The notes: generated by a model not told the origin, from the sequence alone. Shown: positions 8,208-15,319, counted from the first letter of the stretch. The stretch is 64,000 nt of DNA from Bacillota bacterium (GCA_023395555.1 JAEWYQ010000026.1:1-64000), one strand, 5' to 3'. Translations and numbers: made by a program.

Positions 8208-8888
8208 CTAAAATTCCTCTAACACCTTAAGTATCTCTGCCATATCATTGTCAATGTGCTGCTCATCGAATGCCCCGAACGGAGTCTTGGCCGTGGATTG
8301 ATTAGCCTGAGTCTCAAACAAGTGCCGGCCGTCCACCACTTTGGCAAGGAATACAATAGGAAACTTGCTCTCCAGGGTAATCTTGTCCAGCTTCTTTCCG
8401 GATGTCTTGATCCTGGTGAACATATACCCGTTCTCATCATGGTCAACCTGGCAGTGCGCAAGGAATATAACCGTCAGATCGTCCCTCATAGTCAACGCAT
8501 AATCAACGATCTCATAAACAGATGCCGCAAGATCGATCCACTTGTCATATCCCTTATCCTTCATCCTCCTCATCTCGTCGGCCACCATAATTCCGTTAAG
8601 GGTATCGATAACAACCGTCCTGATGTGAGCGCCGGAAATATCCTTCTTTGGTGGCTTATCGCTCGTTTCCTTTTCGCCGTTGATCCATCTGAGGATCTGC
8701 ATCACAATCTGAGGAAAGTCCGTGCGAATGTAATTTTTGTTCGTAGCATTATACTGGCTTTTCCATCCTTTCCATGAAAGGCCCTTCTTGTCACAATCAA
8801 TATAATATGTGACTTTGGGATCAAGGTTCCTCAGGCTTGTCGTCTTTCCGGATCCGCTTTCCCCCATAACCCCGATAATTCTAGCCAT
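8208..8888 (-). CDS. Sak4-like / AAA_24 phage RecA-fold ATPase
   Basis: A 226-aa P-loop protein: Walker A GESGSGKTT (residues 9-17) and Walker B-like VVIDTLNG near residue 110. The arrangement with an SSB-like gene downstream fits the Sak4 (RecA-like) annealing/recombination ATPases of siphophages. It starts one base inside the stop codon of the upstream gene (TAATG), so the two are coupled. Expected role: phage recombination or replication restart in the cytoplasm. Confidence 0.8.
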   Translation of the reverse strand: MARIIGVMGESGSGKTTSLRNLDPKVTYYIDCDKKGLSWKGWKSQYNATNKNYIRTDFPQIVMQILRWINGEKETSDKPPKKDISGAHIRTVVIDTLNGIMVADEMRRMKDKGYDKWIDLAASVYEIVDYALTMRDDLTVIFLAHCQVDHDENGYMFTRIKTSGKKLDKITLESKFPIVFLAKVVDGRHLFETQANQSTAKTPFGAFDEQHIDNDMAEILKVLEEF

Positions 8889-9484
8889 TAGTGCTTCACC
8901 TCCTTCTCAAAATCAATCTTTGACAGAATATTAATCACTGGATTGTCTTCTGGAACTGCCGAATGAAGCAGCATGAGGGTACAGGTTGCATTTTTCCAGA
9001 AGAACATACCGCTTGAAAGACCGGTGCAAGGTCCGGAAGGTTCATTCTCCACGTTGTAATCAATCTCGCCAGGATCAATCAATTCGGTGAGCTTCCGGCT
9101 GATCATAGCAATCTTCCCGGTATGATTTACCTGGAGCAGCTCATATTCGCAGTATTTAAGATCCAGGTATACTCCGGTCCTGGAAGCCGACTCCTTACTA
9201 ATCTGCTCCATACGATTGATATAATAGTAGTTGTCCAGGGTTAATTCATACTGGGGCACCGCTTCACCCTTGCTTACTTTAAAAACACTTTCTTCGGCCG
9301 GGAGGGTGCCGGCAAGCTCCATGACGATGGCTTTCACCTTGTTCGGGATATAATTCTCATCAATCCACAATCCCCAGGAGGAGCCTATTATCACGAGCCC
9401 TTCCTCCAGGTTGCCGATCCGGATGCCTCTTCCCCTGTATGCTTCTTTCATCAGCTTTGAAAGCTGCGATGTACTGATAAACAT
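8888..9484 (-). CDS. Hypothetical phage protein, 198 aa
   Basis: No recognised domain. The protein is predicted soluble, mixed alpha/beta, and is encoded between the Gp157-like and Sak4-like genes. Its position, in the place where many clostridial phages carry an early protein of similar size, argues for a role in phage replication or recombination, but that rests on context alone. The start at 9484 follows AGGAGGTTATAT. Its stop overlaps the next start by one base. Confidence 0.65.
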   Translation of the reverse strand: MFISTSQLSKLMKEAYRGRGIRIGNLEEGLVIIGSSWGLWIDENYIPNKVKAIVMELAGTLPAEESVFKVSKGEAVPQYELTLDNYYYINRMEQISKESASRTGVYLDLKYCEYELLQVNHTGKIAMISRKLTELIDPGEIDYNVENEPSGPCTGLSSGMFFWKNATCTLMLLHSAVPEDNPVINILSKIDFEKEVKH

Positions 9485-9494
9485 ATATAACCTC

Positions 9495-9995
9495 CTATCT
9501 GATCCTTAGGCTCTCGCCGCGGGGTCCCAGGTGCGCCCAGGATACCTGCTGTGCTTCGAGGAGCTGACGGATCTTTTCATTGTTGGGTAACGGATCCTGG
9601 GGAATAAGATATTCCGCAGGAAGCTTCTTGACATCCAGTTCGTCGATAACGAGTGGCTGCAGGCCTCCGTTTTTCTGGATGTTGAAGCTGAATAAAGCCG
9701 TCTTGAATTTTGTTTTACCGATGGTCTTCATATTGGCCTCCAGGGTATCCTTTATCCATTTAGCACGGTTTTCAAATGATGCGCTGCGGGCCTGAAGACG
9801 CTGTGCCTCCTGTTTGGCCGCTTCCGCATCCGCCTTAAGACTTTTATATATCTTGGCGTAATTATCGGCCTTGACCTCAAATTCCCCTTCCAGGGCCTCT
9901 AAAGTATCAAGTATAGTCTGTTCGTCCATCTCTTCGTCATAAAGCATGTCTATGACGATATTCCATTCATCCGATATCCTGTAAAGTGCATTCAT
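9495..9995 (-). CDS. Siphovirus Gp157-like protein
   Basis: A 166-aa protein with a long coiled coil in the middle (about residues 25-95, rich in Ala/Glu/Lys) and a C-terminal LPAEYL motif. That layout is typical of the siphovirus Gp157 family (PF05565), which was linked to phage resistance in Streptococcus thermophilus phages and is common in early operons. The start overlaps the stop of the AbrB-like gene by 4 nt. Molecular role is unknown. Confidence 0.8.
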   Translation of the reverse strand: MNALYRISDEWNIVIDMLYDEEMDEQTILDTLEALEGEFEVKADNYAKIYKSLKADAEAAKQEAQRLQARSASFENRAKWIKDTLEANMKTIGKTKFKTALFSFNIQKNGGLQPLVIDELDVKKLPAEYLIPQDPLPNNEKIRQLLEAQQVSWAHLGPRGESLRIR

Positions 9996-10378
9996 AGGCT
10001 ACTCTCCTTTAACACCAGACTGGCCTTGCGCAGGCATACCAGGCAGAGTGCTCCATCATCCACCTTGATCAGATGGGAATCCGCTCCGCAGATGGAACAT
10101 TCCTCTCCGGCCTTCCGCATGCAGATCTCATCATTTTCTATGTAAACATCAAGAGCTTGTCTCTCGCCCCATTTGTTTGACCGGCGAATCTCCTTTGGTA
10201 TGGTGTATCTGCCGAGTTGATCCAGTTTCCTGCCCTTGCCCTTGACAAGATGGAGCACTCTGTTTTCAGCGTACAGATCCACGGGCTCTAATACTTCGAT
10301 ACCGGTAGCTCTCCTGATCTCAATCGGGATCGTAACGCGTCCCAGCTCGTCCAGTTTTCTAATAAATCCTTTTGCCAT
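9992..10378 (-). CDS. Tandem SpoVT/AbrB-domain protein with C-terminal zinc ribbon
   Basis: Two AbrB-type swapped-hairpin DNA-binding domains follow one another: RKLDELGRVTIPIEIRR (about 7-23) and RKLDQLGRYTIPKEIRR (about 50-66). A zinc ribbon follows (CSIC ... CLVC, about 95-118). AbrB proteins normally dimerise to build one binding unit; two copies in one chain would let a monomer form the fold alone. Probably a phage transcription regulator. The start at 10378 gives MAKGFIRKLDELG, usual for the family. Confidence 0.85.
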   Translation of the reverse strand: MAKGFIRKLDELGRVTIPIEIRRATGIEVLEPVDLYAENRVLHLVKGKGRKLDQLGRYTIPKEIRRSNKWGERQALDVYIENDEICMRKAGEECSICGADSHLIKVDDGALCLVCLRKASLVLKESSL

Positions 10379-10424
10379 ATTGATTTCACTCCGTTTCCGT
10401 GCTAAAATGCACTTAGATGTTTTG

Positions 10425-10565
10425 TTATGCGCTCACCTTGACCCTGGCCGGTCTGGTGAGCTTTTTTCTTTTACTGCACCACGGACAGACATATCCGGTC
10501 CGTGGTATCTCCTGCAGGATGCTGATGCCCCAGGATAGGTGGCAGTATGTACAGCGGGCTTTCAA
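10425..10565 (-). CDS. 46-aa zinc-ribbon protein with TTG start
   Basis: Reading from TTG at 10565 gives MKARCTYCHLSWG, then a CPWC pair and a very basic tail: two CxxC knuckles 20 residues apart, the shape of a small zinc ribbon. GGGAGAG lies 7 nt upstream, and the start overlaps the previous stop as TTGA, the usual form of coupling. The knuckles make coding use convincing despite the size. Function unknown; nucleic-acid binding is likely. Confidence 0.7.
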   Translation of the reverse strand: MKARCTYCHLSWGISILQEIPRTGYVCPWCSKRKKLTRPARVKVSA

Positions 10566-10678
10566 TCGGCATCTCTCCCTTCAAAACCGGTAACTTGTCC
10601 ATTCTCCAGGATCACGCCCCAGCCACGTAAGTCATACACTTCAAGGCAGTCCTGGACTGTAATGATTTCAGGGTTCAT
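10562..10678 (-). CDS. Hypothetical 38-aa phage protein
   Basis: Begins MNPEIITVQD at 10678 with GGAGG 9 nt upstream and ends just inside the next gene's TTG start. It is short and has no known family. An open frame extends further upstream to 10867, but that part overlaps the preceding 75-aa gene and has no ribosome site, so the short form is preferred. Support comes from the ribosome site and the coupled downstream start. Confidence 0.5.
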   Translation of the reverse strand: MNPEIITVQDCLEVYDLRGWGVILENGQVTGFEGRDAD

Positions 10679-10697
10679 TCTTTCTTCGCCTCCTCTC

Positions 10698-10925
10698 CTA
10701 ATAAAGCGCCTTACGGGTAACATCCATGATGATTGCTCCGAAGCTGTCGCCTTCGACGTCGACGCGTCTGCCATACCCCGTATCAAACAGGATAAGCACG
10801 CTTTTTTCATCACTGGACAACTCCAGCATCTTAATATCCATGCCTGCGCACCGGAGTGTGTTGGCAAGTACCTCTTCGATAAATTCCTTCTTTGACATGG
10901 GTTCCGGTCTATTTACTTCGATCAC
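10698..10925 (-). CDS. Hypothetical phage protein, 75 aa, GTG start
   Basis: Starts at GTG 10925 with AAAGGAGGG 7 nt upstream. The product is a small acidic alpha/beta protein with no family I recognise. It follows the excisionase-like gene, separated by a 14-bp palindrome, and is the second or third gene of the early operon. Confidence 0.6.
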   Translation of the reverse strand: MIEVNRPEPMSKKEFIEEVLANTLRCAGMDIKMLELSSDEKSVLILFDTGYGRRVDVEGDSFGAIIMDVTRKALY

Positions 10926-10943
10926 TGCTTGTCCCTCCTTTCT

Positions 10944-10957
10944 ACCGCCTAGGCGGT
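10944..10957. promoter_or_regulatory. 14-bp perfect palindrome ACCGCCTAGGCGGT
   Basis: A perfect palindrome without a loop, located 2 nt after the excisionase-like stop and just before the ribosome site of the next gene. With no loop it is better suited to dimeric protein binding than to an RNA hairpin. No second copy was noticed in the window. Function is not known. Confidence 0.3.
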
Positions 10958-10958
10958 T

Positions 10959-11138
10959 TCATCCTTTAAACTGCTCTGCTTGTTTTTGCAGAAACACCTT
11001 AAAATCGTCCTCATCCACCATCCAGTTCCGGCCAACCCGAAACGCTGGGGAGCCTTTGGTGCGGAACAGAGAAAATACAGTGTTCCTGGATCCGATCTTG
11101 AACTTTTGCATGGTTTCTGCTGTGCTCAATATTGCCAT
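10959..11138 (-). CDS. Excisionase-like / HTH_17 DNA-binding protein, 59 aa
   Basis: Begins MAILSTAETMQKFKIGSRNT at 11138, with AGGAGG 5 nt upstream. The pattern of an N-terminal helix-turn-helix followed by a GSPAFRVGRNWMVDEDDF wing and a final basic helix is that of small MerR-like/excisionase-type winged HTH proteins (HTH_17). Its place next to the Cro-like repressor gene fits an early regulator or a recombination directionality factor for the integrase at 13.2-14.3 kb. Confidence 0.75.
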   Translation of the reverse strand: MAILSTAETMQKFKIGSRNTVFSLFRTKGSPAFRVGRNWMVDEDDFKVFLQKQAEQFKG

Positions 11139-11216
11139 GGTTACCTCCTATCCTGTTTTTCCCGATTGACATCCATTTAAATCCGTGATAGCATAGTTTT
11201 AGAACATATGTTTGCA

Positions 11217-11432
11217 TCATGCAACAACGCTAGTTCTGGCATATAAGAACTCCACGTCGTATTCCGGGAAGAAAACCTTTTTTATCTTGAAGGCATCTTC
11301 AAATAGAAATCCTGCTTCTGTATTACCATTAATCTTGTCGCTGACGGTCTGATATCTGCAGTTAAGTAATTCAGCAATCTGTGTATAGGTTACACCTTTT
11401 GATTTCATCGCTATAATGAGGTTGTTATACAT
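11217..11432 (-). CDS. Cro-like HTH regulator, 71 aa
   Basis: A single XRE-type helix-turn-helix (about residues 12-35: YTQIAELLNCRYQTVSDKIN) with a short C-terminal extension. It is the first gene of the leftward early operon and is divergent from the phage repressor gene, the classic cro position. A consensus promoter lies directly upstream, overlapped by one of three 20-bp operators, so it is probably autoregulated and competes with the repressor at those sites. Confidence 0.85.
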   Translation of the reverse strand: MYNNLIIAMKSKGVTYTQIAELLNCRYQTVSDKINGNTEAGFLFEDAFKIKKVFFPEYDVEFLYARTSVVA

Positions 11433-11449
11433 CTAATCTCCTCCTTTCA

Positions 11450-11532
11450 ATATTTGTCACAACGTATCTTACAACCCCATTATATTTGTTGCAACATATA
11501 TTGTCAAGATAAATATTTGTTACAACGAATAT
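11450..11532. promoter_or_regulatory. Three phage operators at 31-32 bp spacing
   Basis: Three copies of a near-palindromic 20-mer: ATATTTGTCACAACGTATCT (11450-11469), ATATTTGTTGCAACATATAT (11482-11501), ATATTTGTTACAACGAATAT (11513-11532). In the third copy 8 of 10 base pairs are symmetric. Spacing of 32 and 31 bp is about three helical turns, so dimers would bind on one DNA face. The middle copy covers the spacer and -10 edge of the leftward promoter. Confidence 0.8.
11479..11507 (-). promoter_or_regulatory. Leftward early promoter (sigma-A consensus)
   Basis: On the minus strand TTGACA (11507-11502) and TATAAT (11484-11479) are separated by 17 nt, both perfect consensus boxes. It drives the cro-like gene and the replication operon. 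The second 20-bp operator lies over its spacer, so repressor binding would block it. Confidence 0.85.
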
Positions 11533-11550
11533 CTTATTCTGAAATAATTA

Positions 11551-11599
11551 ATTCGCATTTACGAATATTTTTCTTTACAATATGCGATTTATCGTATAT
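11551..11599. promoter_or_regulatory. Second operator class at the repressor promoter
   Basis: Two inverted repeats share a core different from the leftward operators: ATTCGCATTTACGAAT (about 11551-11566) and ATGCGATTTATCGTAT (about 11582-11597). The second sits between the -35 and -10 boxes of the rightward repressor promoter. A separate regulator, or the repressor itself acting on its own promoter, may use them. Confidence 0.5.
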
Positions 11600-11602
11600 A
11601 AT
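11574..11602 (+). promoter_or_regulatory. Repressor promoter (lysogeny)
   Basis: TTTACA (11574-11579) and TATAAT (11597-11602) with a 17-nt spacer, ending about 32 nt before the repressor start at 11634. The spacer contains an inverted repeat, so the promoter is probably autoregulated. Confidence 0.8.
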
Positions 11603-11633
11603 AGGAAATCATATACATGAAAGGTATGGAGAA

Positions 11634-11954
11634 ATGGAAAAAGCAAGAATATTAGAACAACTGATTAAAGATCACGGTTTTAACCTAAGATCATTTGCTG
11701 AAAAATGTGGCATTCCATACACTAGCTTATATACCATGATAAAAAAGACGGGAATCAATAAAGCAAGCGTAGAAGTAGTTATTAGGATATGCAAAGAACT
11801 AGGCATTACCGTAGAGCAGTTAGATGAAATGTCAAAAGGTGTTCCGAGAGAAGAACCTACATATGATGATTTACAATATTTAATTGCGAGAAATGGTAAG
11901 AACCTCTCAGCTGACGAAAAGCTGAAACTAATTAAAATGTTATCTGATTTATAA
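11634..11954 (+). CDS. Phage repressor-like XRE protein, 106 aa
   Basis: An XRE-family helix-turn-helix (about residues 10-60; RSFAEKCGIPYTSLYTMIKK) and a short C-terminal helical tail, with no S24 peptidase domain, so induction would not be by LexA-like self-cleavage. Starting at 11634 places the protein directly after its promoter; the longer open frame starting at 11454 would run through operators and promoter and encodes no recognisable sequence. Divergent from the cro-like gene: this is the lysogeny switch. Confidence 0.8.
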   Translation: MEKARILEQLIKDHGFNLRSFAEKCGIPYTSLYTMIKKTGINKASVEVVIRICKELGITVEQLDEMSKGVPREEPTYDDLQYLIARNGKNLSADEKLKLIKMLSDL

Positions 11955-12130
11955 AGGATGTCTTTCCATGAAGCAGTAATACATAAAGGGTATTAACCAG
12001 GGGGTTGTTGGTGGCAAAGAATAACTGAACATGGCGGTAGCGGCATGTAATTTATTGTAGCCCTTCCCCAAATTATTTGTTATAATGGTAAATGATGTAA
12101 CTAACAATATTATTTTAGGAGGTATTAGCC

Positions 12131-13006
12131 ATGTCAGAAACAAAGAAATGTAAGCAGTGTCAATCTGAAATTGATAAAAAAGCGAAGATTTGTCCGAATT
12201 GCCGAAAAAAGCAAGGAGGAGGTTTGAAATTTATAGTTATAGGAATTGCTGCAATTGCTATAATTGGAGCACTGACATCCCAGGGGGAGAAAGACGGTCA
12301 ATCAAAAAGTAATACTGGAAACCAAACTGAACCCACTTTATCGGCCAATTCTTCTCCTACTGAGGCAGTGTCCTCTCCAAAAGAAGAGGCAACACCCACA
12401 CCTACTTCTATTCCTACTCCAACAGAGGAGGCTGATACCTTCTCAGATGTGGAAACTATCTATCAATTATCCAACGGCCACTATACAGCCGGAATTGACC
12501 TGCCAGTTGGAAAATGTAATTTGACTGCAATATCCGGCGACGGAAATGTAAGCTCCAGCAATATGTTCAGCGGCGGCATAAATGAAATGTTTGGAACCGA
12601 CGAGGCGAATACAGGATATTATGCCGGGGAATTCAATGGTCTAAAAATGGATAAGGGAGTAGTTCTTAACATATCAAGTGGCGTTACCATACAGTTGGAA
12701 TACACAAAGATTACTGGGCGTTATACCGGACGTTCCTATGATGAAGAGAATACAATCACCATCTCTAACGGAAATTATGATATAGGTGACGATATTCCTG
12801 CTGGAATTTACAATGTTAAAGCTGTTTCAGGCGATGGAAATATTAACAGTTCTAATATGTTTGATGGTGGTATAAATGAAATGTTTGGAACGGATGATAA
12901 TAACACCGGCTACTATTCCAGTGCGTTTGCTAACCTGACTTTATCCGATGGCGATACTCTGGAAATAAGCAATGGTGTGACTGTTGAGCTTATTCCTACA
13001 AAATAA
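12131..13006 (+). CDS. Zinc-ribbon, membrane-anchored protein with duplicated external domain
   Basis: Layout of the 291-aa protein: N-terminal zinc ribbon (CKQC ... CPNC, residues 7-24), one membrane segment (about 33-48), a Ser/Thr/Pro/Glu-rich stalk (about 50-105), then two similar domains of about 85 residues (about 108-195 and 205-288). Both carry SGDGN-(V/I)-xSSNMF and GGINEMFGTD. No enzyme motif is visible. AGGAGG precedes the ATG. It lies between repressor and integrase, a place where prophages carry genes expressed in the lysogen, so a host-surface or exclusion function is possible but unproven. Confidence 0.7.
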   Translation: MSETKKCKQCQSEIDKKAKICPNCRKKQGGGLKFIVIGIAAIAIIGALTSQGEKDGQSKSNTGNQTEPTLSANSSPTEAVSSPKEEATPTPTSIPTPTEEADTFSDVETIYQLSNGHYTAGIDLPVGKCNLTAISGDGNVSSSNMFSGGINEMFGTDEANTGYYAGEFNGLKMDKGVVLNISSGVTIQLEYTKITGRYTGRSYDEENTITISNGNYDIGDDIPAGIYNVKAVSGDGNINSSNMFDGGINEMFGTDDNNTGYYSSAFANLTLSDGDTLEISNGVTVELIPTK

Positions 13007-13040
13007 AAAACCGCCCCTGCTGCAAACAGGAACGGCTTTT
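13005..13040 (+). terminator. Hairpin terminator after the cargo gene
   Basis: An interrupted stem (CCG..CCTG / CAGG..CGG) with loop CTGCAAA, preceded by A6 and followed by TTTT, directly after the stop codon. The A run on the other side may let it work in both directions. Confidence 0.65.
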
Positions 13041-13048
13041 AATAGATA

Positions 13049-13125
13049 CTATTGCGATGCAGAGCATCGATATAATACCCATACGACAAGGCTATTATAT
13101 CATTTCTGCCTCTGCATCGCAATAG
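13049..13125. repeat. 16-bp perfect inverted repeat before the integrase gene
   Basis: CTATTGCGATGCAGAG (13049-13064) is repeated exactly in inverted form at 13110-13125, with 45 nt between, followed by TTTTTTAT. It stands between the cargo gene and the integrase ribosome site. It may be a second terminator, a control hairpin for integrase translation, or an integrase arm-type site; the sequence alone does not decide. Confidence 0.6.
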
Positions 13126-13162
13126 GTGTATTTTTTATACCCATTAAAGGAGGATGATTATA

Positions 13163-14275
13163 ATGCCCAGGAAGCGAAAAGATGGCAGATACGCTAGACA
13201 AATTACCATTGGCATACAACCCAATGGTAAGCCAAAGAAAAAGACGATCTATGGCAAGACAATCAAGGAGTTGGAAAAGAAGGAGCGAGAATATCTAAAT
13301 TTAAGGGATAAGGGCATTACAACGACTAGCGATAATATCACAGTTGACACTCTGATAGAGATCTGGAAGAAGAAAAAAAAGCTTTCCGTGTCTGATGAAA
13401 CATACAGGGGCATTGAGCGGGATATGCGGAAATTGTCCAGGGCAATCGGCTCAATGAAGGTTAAAGACGTGAAATTATTCCACATCGAAAACTTAATCGA
13501 AGGACTGTGTGAAACATTGTCTGCGGCAAGCACTCAGCTGGTACTTATTAAGATAAAGGAATTATTCCGATATGCCCTAGAAAAAGACATGATTTACAGA
13601 AACCCGGCAGAGTTTGCTGTAGGCCCAAAGCCCGAAGAAAGCCATAAAAGGATGCTGACCGAGACGGAAAAATACGTCATTGAAAAAGCGGATTTAGATG
13701 AGAAGGAACGCTTCTTTGTATCCATGCTGCGCTATACTGGAATGCGAAAAGGTGAAATTCTGGCATTGGATCGGGCAGATATAGATCTGAGTGCAAAAAC
13801 AATCGCCGTATACAAGACTCTTTCAGATGGAAGAGGGAAGCCATACATAAAAGACCATACAAAAACTTCAGCAGGTACAAGAACCATTCCTATCCTGGAA
13901 CCATTGTTTCCAATTGTAGACTTGTATTGTAAAAATCGTATAGGAATGTTAATACCATCAGCTGCCGGAAGATTAATGTGCAGTAATTCGATGTATGTTA
14001 TGTGGAAGCGTATACTTAAAAAGTTTGCGTCTGCTAATAATGGTGTGGAATTGGCCTCAGACATCACGCCTCATATTTTCCGGCACACCTTCGCATCTGA
14101 ATTGTACGATGCCGGCATCGATTTAAAGCGTGCACAATACATCCTTGGTCACAAAAATATAAAGACGACCCTTGAAATATATACTCACTTTGATAAGTCA
14201 AAGTTAAAGGCCGATGAAATGAACAGATATTACAGACAGTCAAGAGACAGTCAAACAGCAAAGCAGAATGCCTGA
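13163..14275 (+). CDS. int: Tyrosine-type phage integrase
   Basis: A 370-aa site-specific recombinase. An N-terminal arm-binding region (MPRKRKDGRYARQIT...), a SAM-like core-binding domain (about 60-150), then the catalytic domain with R in TGMRKGE, HIFRH (H-x-x-R), GHKN and the nucleophile Y in EIYTHF. The start at 13163 sits 9 nt after AAAGGAGG; an in-frame ATG at 13154 touches the ribosome site and is unlikely. It catalyses integration and, with an excisionase, excision. Its 3' end marks the probable right end of the prophage, but I could not identify an attachment core because the other end is outside the window. Confidence 0.92.
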   Translation: MPRKRKDGRYARQITIGIQPNGKPKKKTIYGKTIKELEKKEREYLNLRDKGITTTSDNITVDTLIEIWKKKKKLSVSDETYRGIERDMRKLSRAIGSMKVKDVKLFHIENLIEGLCETLSAASTQLVLIKIKELFRYALEKDMIYRNPAEFAVGPKPEESHKRMLTETEKYVIEKADLDEKERFFVSMLRYTGMRKGEILALDRADIDLSAKTIAVYKTLSDGRGKPYIKDHTKTSAGTRTIPILEPLFPIVDLYCKNRIGMLIPSAAGRLMCSNSMYVMWKRILKKFASANNGVELASDITPHIFRHTFASELYDAGIDLKRAQYILGHKNIKTTLEIYTHFDKSKLKADEMNRYYRQSRDSQTAKQNA

Positions 14276-14427
14276 ATTCTCTGAAAATAAAGGAGCTGGG
14301 AAAGTTATTTACTGTTTTGTATACAAATCATCAAGCGGGGTTTCCCGGTCTGTGTTATGATATCATCATACGGTACCGTTATCTGGCTCCCATTCCGGGT
14401 TATGGGAGAAGCAAGGCAGGTGATCCT

Positions 14428-15249
14428 TTGAAAAACTTTTATATCCTTACGGATGCCATTCATTATATTGAAGAAAATCTGTGCAGTAACTTCACCCTGG
14501 AGGAAGTGGCAGCTTCCTGCTATTCTTCCCTGTCCGGGCTGAAGAAACTCTTTGCCTATGCCTTTCATATGGGCTTAAAGGAGTATATCTCCAAGCGCCG
14601 CATGACCCATGCCGCTTACGATATTCTGAATACCGACTTGAGTATCACGGAGATTGCCTATAAATATCAATATAATTCTCCCGAGGTATTTACAAGAGCA
14701 TTTTCCAAGGTCTGGGGTACGCCCCCGTCTGCCTTTAAGAAGCAGTGGAGATTCTCCGGAATCTTTCCCAAAATCCTATTTGAGTATGACGGAGGTATGA
14801 TTATGAGCAGAAGAAAGGTTGATTTGTCAGAATTATATGATTTGTTAAAGAGCCGCAACGACAGCTATGTGCTTTGCTTTGATGTTAGAAACCTTATGCA
14901 GATTAATGAAAATTATGGACGCGAAGCGGGAGACAAGGCTATTCTGGAATGTCTCCGGAGAATTGATTCCCTCACCGATGACAGCTGTATCCTGTTTCGC
15001 ATCGGCGGAGACGAATTTGCCCTGGTCACCGGCCTGACCAATCCTCAGGAGGCAGAGCAACTGGCCCGGAAGATTCTGGCCCTTAATGGTACTCCCATCC
15101 TGCATAACGGCACCGAAATTCCGGTTGGCATGAGGGTGGGCGGAACCAAAATCACAGGCTCCAATGTTCGCCACCATGAACTATTTACCGATCTGAACCA
15201 GGCTATTATAGCCGCTGCCAGAGGGAATACGGAATGCTATATCCAGTAA
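14428..15249 (+). CDS. AraC-type HTH / GGDEF fusion protein
   Basis: The N-terminal half (about residues 1-105) is an AraC double helix-turn-helix: FTLEEVAASCYSSLSGLKKLF and the second helix unit with a (Y/F)xSPEVFTRAFSKxWGTPPSAFK signature. The C-terminal half (about 125-270) is a GGDEF domain with RIGGDEFALV intact and a preceding FDVRNLMQINENYG segment; the end is shorter and more divergent than usual. GGDEF domains make cyclic-di-GMP or act as nucleotide sensors. The TTG at 14428, 6 nt after GGCAGG, is preferred to an ATG at 14317, because the upstream reading has no family match and may be a prophage junction. Confidence 0.75.
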   Translation: MKNFYILTDAIHYIEENLCSNFTLEEVAASCYSSLSGLKKLFAYAFHMGLKEYISKRRMTHAAYDILNTDLSITEIAYKYQYNSPEVFTRAFSKVWGTPPSAFKKQWRFSGIFPKILFEYDGGMIMSRRKVDLSELYDLLKSRNDSYVLCFDVRNLMQINENYGREAGDKAILECLRRIDSLTDDSCILFRIGGDEFALVTGLTNPQEAEQLARKILALNGTPILHNGTEIPVGMRVGGTKITGSNVRHHELFTDLNQAIIAAARGNTECYIQ

Positions 15250-15285
15250 GGTATCGCTATAAGTGCTGCCGGTACGGCCGCATAA

Positions 15286-15319
15286 CAGGGGCAGTCCTGA
15301 AGTTTTAGGATTGCCCCTG
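15286..15319. terminator. Hairpin between convergent genes
   Basis: CAGGGGCAGTCCT (15286-15298) pairs with AGGATTGCCCCTG (15307-15319) over a GAAGTTTT loop, one G-T pair only. It lies between the GGDEF gene (plus) and the holin-like gene (minus). There is no strong T run on either side, so termination is probable but not certain. Confidence 0.5.

Noticed and set aside
10679..10867. Longer version (101 aa) of the 38-aa phage protein
   Set aside because: The extra part overlaps the 75-aa gene in a different frame and has no ribosome site or protein-like character.
11454..11633. 60-residue N-terminal extension of the phage repressor
   Set aside because: It overlaps three operators and both promoters; the helix-turn-helix begins only after 11634.
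13154..13162. Integrase start at the ATG at 13154
   Set aside because: It directly touches the AGGAGG site, leaving no spacer; the in-frame ATG at 13163 is well placed.
14276..14430. tRNA gene as attachment site next to the integrase
   Set aside because: I looked for a cloverleaf or CCA-proximal T-loop sequence around the integrase end and saw none.
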